Below, in pieces: positions 6,955-12,481 of a stretch of DNA of 12,481 nucleotides; within the stretch, counting starts at the first letter, position 1; the number at the start of each line of letters is the position of its first letter. The DNA lies in the NCBI GenBank assembly GCA_964480425.1, contig CAYZPY010000069.1, forward strand, positions 1 to 12,481, read 5' to 3'. The notes under the pieces were generated by a model, which was not told the DNA's origin, made no database searches, and saw nothing but the letters and a program-made list of their open reading frames with translations. The DNA comes from CAYYMD01 sp964480425 (GTDB lineage Bacteria > Planctomycetota > Phycisphaerae > SM23-33). A program made the position numbers and the translations under genes.

Positions 6955-6983
6955 ATTAAACAGCGCCCGGCTGCGATAATCAA
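6955..6983 (-). promoter_or_regulatory. Candidate dnaX operon promoter with overlapping palindrome
   Basis: On the minus strand TTGATT (plus-strand 6978-6983) and TTTAAT (6955-6960, 5 of 6 consensus bases) are exactly 17 bp apart. Transcription would start near 6948, about 10 nt before the dnaX ATG, giving a very short leader. A perfect 6-bp inverted repeat with a 5-bp centre, TGCGAT-AATCA-ATCGCA (6972-6988), covers the -35 box and could be an operator. Tentative. Confidence 0.38.
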
Positions 6984-6988
6984 TCGCA

Positions 6989-7362
6989 AATGACGACGTG
7001 CATCAAAATCCCGGATTCCAAACCCCCATCCGCACCATGGCGGAATGCGTTCGTGTTTTTTTTAATCATGTTGACCTCGGTCCCGCCCGCCAATTTGCGA
7101 GGCGGGCTTGCCCGCCATTGTGTGGGGCAAGCGCAAGCCCGTGGGAAAACGGATACGCGGAGAATTTCCATAGCCGTCTTCGGGATTAACTGCCGGACGC
7201 GGAGATATTCCGGGACCTTCGAACGTCAAGACCCCGGCGGCGTCGAACCCATTACCCGAGACTCTCATAACGGCCGGTACATAAAACCGGGGCAGACCAG
7301 GATCAATCGAACGGGATATGTTTGTTTTTGTTCACCGGATATTCAAGTGTGTTAATAACATT
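6989..7362. other. Intergenic region upstream of dnaX, no convincing gene
   Basis: About 375 bp between the dnaX promoter candidate and tsaD. Open frames exist on both strands, but none has a Shine-Dalgarno, a recognisable motif or the composition of the neighbours. I checked for SRP RNA, RNase P RNA and tmRNA signatures and saw none. It holds a cluster of alternative hairpins (7085-7140), a small hairpin CCGGT/ACCGG (7274-7278 and 7286-7290), and two 15-bp near-identical direct repeats, ACGCGGAGA followed by ATTTCC (7155-7169) or TATTCC (7197-7211), starting 42 bp apart. Confidence 0.5.
7085..7140. repeat. Overlapping, mutually exclusive inverted repeats
   Basis: GGCGGGC (7101-7107) can pair with GCCCGCC at 7085-7091 (9-nt loop) or with GCCCGCC at 7110-7116 (2-nt gap). 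Alternatively GGGCTTGC (7104-7111) pairs perfectly with GCAAGCCC (7133-7140), or GCTTGCCC (7106-7113) with GGGCAAGC (7125-7132). Such alternatives are seen in attenuators, but GC-rich intergenic repeat families in this kind of genome can look the same. It lies about 150 bp upstream of dnaX. Confidence 0.5.
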
Positions 7363-8421
7363 CTATCGTCTCACCGTCGGCGTTACTTCGATGTCGAGTG
7401 TGTCGGTTTTCCCGGCCCGGAGGTGATGCCACGCCAGTCCTGCCACCATTGCGGCGTTGTCTATGGTGAACCGCATCTGGGGCAGGCGCAGGGCGCAACC
7501 GGTTTTTTCGGCTATTTTTCCCGCCGCGGTCCGCAGGGCCTCGTTGGCCGAAACGCCCCCACCGATAATCAGCGACCTGGGGCGCACCAGTTCGGCCGCT
7601 CGGCGCAGTTTGCACGCAAGTACGTCCACCACCGCCGCCTGAAAACCCGCCGCCGCATCGGCGACCTGCTTTTGGGTGAAGTTCTCGATTCCCACCGGGC
7701 GCGGCGAGTTGGCCTTTTTTCGGTGCGCGCCCGGTACGCCGTTTACGTGATAAAGCACGGCGGTCTTGAGCCCGCTGAACGAGAAATCCAGCGAATTGCC
7801 CCCCAGCAGCGGACGGGGGAAATCCACCGCTCGCGCCTCGCCGTCCCGGGCGGCGCGCTCGATTGCCGGTCCGCCGGGAAAGCCCAGTTTCAAAATCCCG
7901 GCCACCTTGTCGAACGCCTCGCCTGCGGCGTCGTCTATCGTGGCGCCCAAAAGTTCCATCTCCACCGGCGAGTCGCATTTATAAAGCGCCGTGTGCCCCC
8001 CGGAGCAAATCAGCGCTACGGCGGAATACTCAATCGCCTCGGCGTCAAGCGCCGCCGAGTATGCGTGTGCGTAAACGTGATTGACGCCGATTAGCGGCAC
8101 CCGCCACACCCACGCAAGAGTTTTGGCGGCCATCATCCCCACCAGCAGCGATCCGACGAGACCCGGCTCGCGCGTGACCGCCACGGCGGAGATGTCCTTC
8201 GGCTTCAGGCCCGAATCCGACATCGCCTTTTGGATAATCGCGTTTATGCTTTCCAGGTGCGCCCGGGAGGCGACCTCGGGCACCACGCCCCCGTATCGCG
8301 CGTGCAGATCGACCTGACTGGCCACCACGCTGGAAAGCACCTCCCGTCCGCCGGACACCACGGCGGCGGCGGTCTCGTCGCAACTGGTCTCTATTGCAAG
8401 GATGTTAGTCGCTTCGGTCAT
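7363..8421 (-). CDS. tsaD: tRNA N6-adenosine threonylcarbamoyltransferase TsaD
   Basis: TsaD transfers the threonylcarbamoyl group made by TsaC to A37 of ANN-decoding tRNAs, together with TsaB and TsaE. The protein (352 residues) has the ASKHA phosphate motif ETSCDET (11-17), VPEVASRAH (47-55), the metal-binding NHVYAH (His115, His119), SGGHT (140-144), AGEAFDKVA (166-174), GGGVSAN (287-293) and TIDNAAMVA (319-327, metal-binding Asp321). VTREPGLVG (82-90) has Glu where Gly is usual. ATG 8421 gives the standard N-terminus; upstream extension of the frame lies inside the neighbouring peptidase gene. The start overlaps the end of the S41 peptidase gene by 17 bp, so the two are probably translationally coupled. 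No clear terminator follows. Confidence 0.97.
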   Translation of the reverse strand: MTEATNILAIETSCDETAAAVVSGGREVLSSVVASQVDLHARYGGVVPEVASRAHLESINAIIQKAMSDSGLKPKDISAVAVTREPGLVGSLLVGMMAAKTLAWVWRVPLIGVNHVYAHAYSAALDAEAIEYSAVALICSGGHTALYKCDSPVEMELLGATIDDAAGEAFDKVAGILKLGFPGGPAIERAARDGEARAVDFPRPLLGGNSLDFSFSGLKTAVLYHVNGVPGAHRKKANSPRPVGIENFTQKQVADAAAGFQAAVVDVLACKLRRAAELVRPRSLIIGGGVSANEALRTAAGKIAEKTGCALRLPQMRFTIDNAAMVAGLAWHHLRAGKTDTLDIEVTPTVRR

Positions 8422-9811
8422 CGTGGTCCGGCCACGCTTGGCGCTTCCGTTCGGCGTTGCGGTGCTTGCGCCGGGCGATGATGGAATAATACTTCTTGCG
8501 GTTTTGGAGTAATTTTTCCGCTGCCGCCAACTGCGGGTCGAACCGCCTGACCGGCGGGTCGGGCGCCTCGGCGTCGGGCGTGTCCGACCCCGCGCGGCGC
8601 AGGACCTCCTGTCGGAGGCGGAAGCGGCGAATCGCCTCCAGATGTTCGTCGGAGGCGCCGACGAGCACGTCGGGCGAGATTGGCTCAAAGGCGCGTCGAG
8701 CACTTTGGGTGGCGGGCGCCGGTTGTGGTTCGTACCGGCCCAGGAAAAAACGCGACGTGGTCAGATTCAACTGACCCATCTCGTTGCCCAGCGGGAACAT
8801 GCTCTGGATGCAGTGCTTTCCGCGCGTGGGCAGTCCTATGATTACTGCCCGTCCGCCTTCCTGCAGGGCACCGGCGAGGAGTTCCGCCGCCGAGGCGGTC
8901 CGCGAGTTGACCAGCACCGCCAGCATGCCGTCGTGAAGCGTTCCGTCGGCGTGCGCTTGATATTCCCGCGGCGGCTCGTCGCGCGCGACGACCGTCACCA
9001 CCGGTCCGCTGTGCAGGAACATATCCGCCGTCTGCACCGCCGCCGGAAGCAGACCGCCGGGATTGTCGCGGAGGTCCAGTATCATGCCGTCGCGGAGCGA
9101 CGCCTGTCGAACGGCTCGTCTGAACTGCTCGCCGGTGGTGCGGACGAATTCCTTAACGCGGACGTAGGCCGGGGGGCTTATCCCGTCGGGATTCTCATCA
9201 GGCAAGGCAGGAAGGCGATACGCCCACTGCATGTCCCGCCCGCGGTACAGGCCAACTACAGTCTGGATGGAATACTCCCCCGACGAGAGCGTCACAGTTC
9301 TTGTCCGCCCGTCGCCCCGTCGGACCCTCAGCACGACCTGCCCGCCACGCGAGGGGTTCAGCAGTTTACGGACCTCGTCATCCGCCATTTCGTTGACCGG
9401 GCGGTTGTCTATTTCCACTATCTCGTCGCCGGTGCATATTCCCGAGCGCCACGCGGACGAACCGGGTCTGGCGCCCAACACCTTCAGGTCCGAATCTTCG
9501 TACTCGATCTCCAGTCCCAGCCCGTGCCCCAGTCCGGTCATGTGGTCCTTGATCTGCCCGACCCTTTCGGGAGGTATGTAGGCGGAAAATTCGTCCAGTT
9601 CGCCGACCATGGCGCTGATGGCCTTGCGGGCCAGGTTCTTGTCGTCCGTCGGCTCGACGTAATGGTCCTTGATCAGCGTGTAAGTGTGGACGACGGGCCA
9701 GAACCGTTTCCTGGCCGAAATGCTCACCGTCCGGTGCGGCTTGAGCACCAGCCCGATTACCGCAGTGACGCCTATGATCGCCGCCAGCCAGATTAAGTTG
9801 CGCTTGGGCAC
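8405..9811 (-). CDS. S41 family C-terminal processing peptidase (CtpA/Prc-like)
   Basis: A 468-residue membrane-anchored serine protease expected to act in the periplasm. One N-terminal transmembrane segment or signal anchor lies at residues 6-24. A PDZ domain follows (about 90-180, with GLGLEIEYED, ARPGSSAWRSGICTGDEIVEID), then the peptidase core with ILDLRDNPGG (244-253). The Ser/Lys dyad is present: Ser307 in TASAAE, where SASASE is usual, and Lys332 in TRGK. The C-terminal 100 or so residues are Arg-rich, unrecognised and absent from minimal CtpA proteins. The start is GTG at 9811, behind GGAG 5 nt upstream. tRNA-Phe lies 102 bp upstream on the same strand; tsaD overlaps downstream. The substrates are not known. 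Confidence 0.94.
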   Translation of the reverse strand: MPKRNLIWLAAIIGVTAVIGLVLKPHRTVSISARKRFWPVVHTYTLIKDHYVEPTDDKNLARKAISAMVGELDEFSAYIPPERVGQIKDHMTGLGHGLGLEIEYEDSDLKVLGARPGSSAWRSGICTGDEIVEIDNRPVNEMADDEVRKLLNPSRGGQVVLRVRRGDGRTRTVTLSSGEYSIQTVVGLYRGRDMQWAYRLPALPDENPDGISPPAYVRVKEFVRTTGEQFRRAVRQASLRDGMILDLRDNPGGLLPAAVQTADMFLHSGPVVTVVARDEPPREYQAHADGTLHDGMLAVLVNSRTASAAELLAGALQEGGRAVIIGLPTRGKHCIQSMFPLGNEMGQLNLTTSRFFLGRYEPQPAPATQSARRAFEPISPDVLVGASDEHLEAIRRFRLRQEVLRRAGSDTPDAEAPDPPVRRFDPQLAAAEKLLQNRKKYYSIIARRKHRNAERKRQAWPDHDDRSD

Positions 9812-9913
9812 GTGGTCTCCATTACTGACGCTAAGGGTAAAATGCTAACAGTTGACAACGCCGCCCACAAGGCGCCCCTCCACGCGCTGATGCCCCGATT
9901 AATATATTTATAA

Positions 9914-9986
<73 letters not shown>

Positions 9987-10014
9987 GCAAACGCCTCGCG
10001 CGGCGTGAGATTTC

Positions 10015-10042
10015 AATTTAACCTAATACCCGCGGTTGTCAA
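10015..10042 (-). promoter_or_regulatory. Sigma70-like promoter of tRNA-Phe
   Basis: A perfect minus-strand TTGACA (plus-strand 10037-10042), a 16-bp spacer and TAAATT (10015-10020, 4 of 6 consensus bases). Transcription would start roughly 20 nt before the tRNA 5' end at 9986. This matches the arrangement at tRNA-Leu. Confidence 0.52.
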
Positions 10043-10044
10043 GC

Positions 10045-10075
10045 CCCCCCGCGCCGTGGGGGGATTTGCTTTTTG
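10045..10075 (+). terminator. GC hairpin plus T-rich tract upstream of rsgA
   Basis: CCCCCC (10045-10050) pairs with GGGGGG (10058-10063) across a 7-nt loop and is followed by ATTTGCTTTTTG. This resembles an intrinsic terminator read on the plus strand. No plus-strand gene lies directly before it, so it may be an rsgA leader attenuator or simply block readthrough between the divergent tRNA-Phe and rsgA units. Weak. Confidence 0.3.
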
Positions 10076-10102
10076 CTCAGCGCGGGTGGAAAATACACCA
10101 CG

Positions 10103-11266
10103 ATGTCCAGACACAAAGGCAAATCCCAGCGGCGCATAAAGGACTGGCGCCAGAAGTATCTCCATGGCGAAAAGGGCGACGCACACGCCTCGGCCAGGGA
10201 GAGTCTCTCGCACCGCGCGGTCAAACTGCCGCCCTTCCGCCTGGACGAGGCGAAGCAGAACCTTGATGATCTGCCCCGCATCGAGGGCATGATAACCGGT
10301 CTGTTCCCCGGCGGTGCGGTTGTCCGCCCGCAGCAGCGCGACGGAGACGACGAACTGCTCTGCGGGGTGGCAAAGGCGTTCCGCCCCCCGTCCGGAAGCG
10401 AACACCTCAGCCCCCTTGCGGTGGGCGACGAGGTAACCGTAGCCGCGGCGTCCCAGGCGCCCGGTCCCGTCGCCGAGAGGGACAGGGACCGCGCCGATGG
10501 GATGATTATCGCGCGAAAGCCCAGACGGACCGTGCTGGCCAGACCGGTCCCAAAGGCGGGGCGCCGGCGCGAGCGATACACTCCGCCCCCGGTGCAGAAG
10601 GTCGTAGCCGCGAACATGGACACCCTGCTGATAGTCTCTTCCACGCGCCGGCCTAAATTCCGCCCGGGGCTTGTGGACCGGTTTTTGATAATCGCCGAGC
10701 GGGGCGATATGTCGCCCCTGCTGGTAGTCAACAAGACGGACCTTGCCGATCCCGACGAGGAACACCTGGCCGAGTTCCGCGCCGTCGATTTGCCCATCTA
10801 CCTGACCTCGGCGGTCAAAAAAAACGGCATTGACGAACTCAGCGCCGCGCTGGCGGGCAGGCGGAGCATACTTGCGGGCGCCTCGGGCGTGGGGAAAAGC
10901 GAACTGGTCAACGCGCTGGTGCCCGGCGCCGGGGCAAAGACCCGCAAGGTGCGAATGAAGGACCGCCGGGGTCGCCACACCACCGCCGCCGCGTCCGTCT
11001 ACGACCTGCCCTGGGACAAGGGCGCCCAAGAGGGCGGAATCTTGGTGGACACGCCGGGAATACGGGAACTGGCCATCGACCTTACCGGCGAAGAGCTGCC
11101 GTGGTACTTTCCCGAATTCCAGGCCGTCGCACAAAACTGCAAATTCAACGACTGCACGCACACGCACGAGCCCAACTGCGCCGTCAAGGACGCCGTGGAA
11201 AAAGGCATAATCCCCGCCGGGCGCTACAATCGATACCTCCGCATCCTGGAGACAATCCCGCACTGA
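10103..11266 (+). CDS. rsgA: Ribosome small-subunit GTPase RsgA
   Basis: RsgA is a circularly permuted GTPase that acts late in 30S subunit assembly. The GTPase motifs come in the permuted order: G4 NKTD (210-213), G5 TSA (235-237), G1 GASGVGKS (259-266), the G2 threonines in GRHTT (290-294) and G3 DTPG (316-319). A C-terminal zinc site follows (Cys346, Cys351, His353, Cys359). An OB-fold region (about 59-145) precedes the GTPase domain, behind a basic N-terminal tail (SRHKGKSQRRIKDWRQKY). I chose ATG 10103, which gives 387 residues and begins with the basic tail; a TTG 30 nt upstream is less likely. The Shine-Dalgarno is poor (GGTGGA about 12 nt away). The gene is divergent from tRNA-Phe and convergent with the dehydratase gene. 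Confidence 0.96.
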   Translation: MSRHKGKSQRRIKDWRQKYLHGEKGDAHASARESLSHRAVKLPPFRLDEAKQNLDDLPRIEGMITGLFPGGAVVRPQQRDGDDELLCGVAKAFRPPSGSEHLSPLAVGDEVTVAAASQAPGPVAERDRDRADGMIIARKPRRTVLARPVPKAGRRRERYTPPPVQKVVAANMDTLLIVSSTRRPKFRPGLVDRFLIIAERGDMSPLLVVNKTDLADPDEEHLAEFRAVDLPIYLTSAVKKNGIDELSAALAGRRSILAGASGVGKSELVNALVPGAGAKTRKVRMKDRRGRHTTAAASVYDLPWDKGAQEGGILVDTPGIRELAIDLTGEELPWYFPEFQAVAQNCKFNDCTHTHEPNCAVKDAVEKGIIPAGRYNRYLRILETIPH

Positions 11267-11271
11267 TCTTT

Positions 11272-11372
11272 AACCATAAAGGACACGAAGAACACAAAGA
11301 GAATTATCTTTGAGGATTTTTATTCTCTGCGCCCCCGCCTGCGGCGGGCGTCCTTATGTGTCCTCTGCGGTT
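11272..11372. repeat. Intergenic palindromic repeat, copy C (imperfect)
   Basis: The left arm AACCATAAAGGACACGAAG (11272-11290) and the complement of the right arm, AACCGCAGAGGACACATAAG (within 11353-11372), share AACC and AGGACAC with a few mismatches. Nested inside are a 7-bp inverted repeat AGAGAAT/ATTCTCT (11298-11304, 11322-11328) and a GC hairpin CCCGCC-TGC-GGCGGG (11334-11348). It lies between the convergent ends of rsgA and the dehydratase gene and reaches the latter's stop codon. Confidence 0.65.
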
Positions 11373-11713
11373 TATCCCTTCTGCCACAGTTTGTCGATCT
11401 TGGCAGCCATTATGAAGTCGCTTTCGTGCAGTCCGCCTATCTTGTGCGTCACGAGCGTCACTTTCACCCTGCCCCAGGTCAGGAATATGTCGGGGTGGTG
11501 CTGCTGCTGCTCTGCCAGTTCGCCGATGCGGTTGGTCAACTCCAGCGCCGCGGCGAAATCCTTTAACTTGAACTCGCGCACCAGGCGCTTGTTATCCCGG
11601 ACCTCCCAGGCGTCGTCGAGTTGCCGTAGGTAGTGGCTTATCTGCTCCGGGCCGAACGGCTCGACGTCGCCGGCGCAGGCCTTGCATTTCAAATCGCACA
11701 GTTGCTTTTCCAT
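11372..11713 (-). CDS. Pterin-4a-carbinolamine dehydratase
   Basis: A 113-residue 4a-hydroxytetrahydrobiopterin dehydratase (PCD/DCoH, PhhB-like). The family dehydrates the carbinolamine left by aromatic amino acid hydroxylases and has been linked in some bacteria to other pterin chemistry. The signature is complete: EQQQHHPDI (68-76, with His72-His73-Pro74), the second conserved His90 in LVTHKIGGLHESD, and Asp99 before MAAKID. An N-terminal CxxC (Cys10, Cys13; KCKAC) is common in one branch of the family. The start has AAGGA about 8 nt upstream. A TAAAAT box (plus-strand 11744-11749) could be a -10 element, with its -35 region inside the adjacent MITE. No aromatic amino acid hydroxylase is visible in the window. 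Confidence 0.94.
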   Translation of the reverse strand: MEKQLCDLKCKACAGDVEPFGPEQISHYLRQLDDAWEVRDNKRLVREFKLKDFAAALELTNRIGELAEQQQHHPDIFLTWGRVKVTLVTHKIGGLHESDFIMAAKIDKLWQKG

Positions 11714-11754
11714 GATTCATCCTTTCCGAGTGTTCTCACTCTCATTTTAGCGCT

Positions 11755-11914
11755 TAGAGCAGTTTGCAGAAATCTTTTCGCTATCTTTTGATTGTGGCTT
11801 CGCCCGGCTGCGTCCGGCTGCATCGACAATGCTGCGGCATTGCCTGCTTCGCCGTCCTTGCCGGACTCGTCCTGGGTGACGAACATGACGACAATCTTTC
11901 CGCAAACTGCTCTA
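11755..11914. mobile_element. MITE-like element with TA-flanked terminal inverted repeats
   Basis: A 160-bp stretch bounded by 18-bp inverted repeats with one mismatch: TAGAGCAGTTTGCAGAAA at 11755-11772 and the complement of TAGAGCAGTTTGCGGAAA at 11897-11914. The outer TA on each side could be the target duplication of IS630/mariner-type transposons. No transposase is encoded inside, so it would depend on an enzyme elsewhere. It sits in the divergent gap between the dehydratase gene and miaB, within about 55 bp of each start, and may carry part of their promoters. The family assignment is inferred from the ends only. Confidence 0.65.
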
Positions 11915-11967
11915 GTCCGCGGTAAACTTCACGTTCAATATTCAGTAGAATGGTTGGTAAGGACGTG

Positions 11968-12481
11968 ATGAAAGTTTACCTCGAAACAATGGGCTGCCAG
12001 ATGAACCGCCTGGACAGCGAACTGATCGCCGCCGCGCTGGTGCGCGCAGGTCACCAGATGGTCGCGGACCGCAAACAGGCCAACGCCGTGCTGTATAATA
12101 CGTGCTCCGTCCGCCGACACGCCGAGGACAAGGTCCTCTCTCGCCTGGGCGCCGACGGCAGGCGAAAACAGTGCGGCAAGCGCATCGTTGTGGGCGTCAT
12201 CGGGTGCATGGCCCAGCGGATGGGCGCCGAACTGGCCCGACGGTATCCGCAGGTGGACGTAATCTGTGCGCCGGGACAGATTCACCGGCTGAGCGAACTG
12301 CTGGCCCGGGGCGCCGACGGGCACAGGGCAATCGCACTGGACCCGTCGCGCAACCGGCCGCCCGACGAGCGGGCGGCTACGGGACTGGACGAGTTGGATC
12401 TCGGGCGGGACGTGAACCACACCACCTCCGGCGCCCGGGCGTACGTTCGGGTGATGCGTGGTTGCGACAGATTCTGCACCT
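11968..12481 (+). CDS. miaB: tRNA-2-methylthio-N6-dimethylallyladenosine synthase MiaB, 3'-partial
   Basis: MiaB is a radical SAM methylthiotransferase that adds a methylthio group to i6A37 of tRNA using two 4Fe-4S clusters. The visible 171 residues include the UPF0004 domain with its three cluster cysteines: Cys10 (ETMGCQMN), Cys46 (NTCSVR) and Cys80 (VIGCMAQR). The radical SAM motif begins at Cys166 and Cys170 (RGCDRFCT), and the window ends one base later. The N-terminus MKVYLETMGCQMN and NTCSVR fit MiaB better than MtaB or RimO. ATG 11968 has AAGGA 4 nt upstream; ATG 11950 in the same frame would add six residues and has no Shine-Dalgarno. It is divergent from the dehydratase gene, with a MITE between them. 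Confidence 0.95.
   Translation, partial: MKVYLETMGCQMNRLDSELIAAALVRAGHQMVADRKQANAVLYNTCSVRRHAEDKVLSRLGADGRRKQCGKRIVVGVIGCMAQRMGAELARRYPQVDVICAPGQIHRLSELLARGADGHRAIALDPSRNRPPDERAATGLDELDLGRDVNHTTSGARAYVRVMRGCDRFCT

Noticed and set aside
7235..7260. GGGTTCGACGCC on the minus strand, recalling a tmRNA 5' end or a tRNA T-arm
   Set aside because: No acceptor pairing, no tag-peptide reading frame and no tRNA-like partner sequence nearby.
6990..7355. Plus-strand open frame of 121 codons in the tsaD-dnaX gap
   Set aside because: No Shine-Dalgarno, no recognisable motif, runs through the hairpin cluster and has residue composition typical of non-coding GC-rich DNA.
8422..8703. 94-codon N-terminal extension of tsaD
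   Set aside because: The residues are Arg/Ser/Thr-rich nonsense lying in the peptidase coding region; TsaD begins normally at 8421.
9812..9913. Minus-strand TTGTCA upstream of the S41 peptidase as a promoter
   Set aside because: At 17 bp the -10 position reads CTTAGC, a poor match; readthrough from tRNA-Phe is equally possible.
11689..11886. 65-codon minus-strand ORF across the MITE and the dehydratase leader
   Set aside because: It lies mostly inside the MITE, has no family resemblance and overlaps a better supported gene.

Overview
The window is GC-rich chromosomal DNA made almost entirely of housekeeping genes. A Tat-exported formylglycine sulfatase, long intergenic palindromes of the CCACAAAGGACACGGAG type, tRNA genes without an encoded CCA and the general gene style suggest a planctomycete, perhaps of the Phycisphaerae. 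This assignment is an inference from gene content and was not tested against a database.

Layout. Positions 3-2231 (+ strand) hold the 3' part of a GspE/PilB-type ATPase with degraded catalytic motifs, then an MscS-family channel. Positions 2303-3902 (- strand) hold tRNA-Leu(GAG) with a good sigma70-like promoter, a palindromic repeat and the sulfatase. Positions 3981-6937 (- strand) hold the classic recombination/replication cluster, transcribed dnaX, then a 48-codon zinc-knuckle ORF, then ybaB, then recR. A 16-bp perfect palindrome sits between ybaB and recR. A 425-bp gap (6938-7362) follows; it has a candidate dnaX promoter, a set of alternative hairpins and a short direct repeat, but no convincing gene. 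Positions 7363-9986 (- strand) hold tRNA-Phe(GAA), an S41 C-terminal processing peptidase and tsaD, the last two overlapping by 17 bp. On the + strand, rsgA (10103-11266) converges with a pterin-4a-carbinolamine dehydratase gene (11372-11713, - strand) across another copy of the palindromic repeat. A 160-bp MITE-like element fills most of the divergent gap before miaB (+ strand), which runs off the window end.

How the genes work together. DnaX (clamp loader), YbaB/EbfC (nucleoid-associated) and RecR (gap repair) are a conserved DNA-metabolism group. TsaD and MiaB modify adenosine 37 or its neighbourhood in tRNA, and two tRNA genes lie nearby. RsgA matures the 30S ribosomal subunit.

No new multi-gene system is evident. 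The best leads are an A10 slippery tract in dnaX placed exactly where a tau/gamma switch would be expected, a GspE-like protein that has lost four catalytic motifs but kept its zinc site, a mini zinc-knuckle gene embedded in the dnaX-recR operon, a dispersed palindrome family with three copies here, and the TA-flanked MITE.
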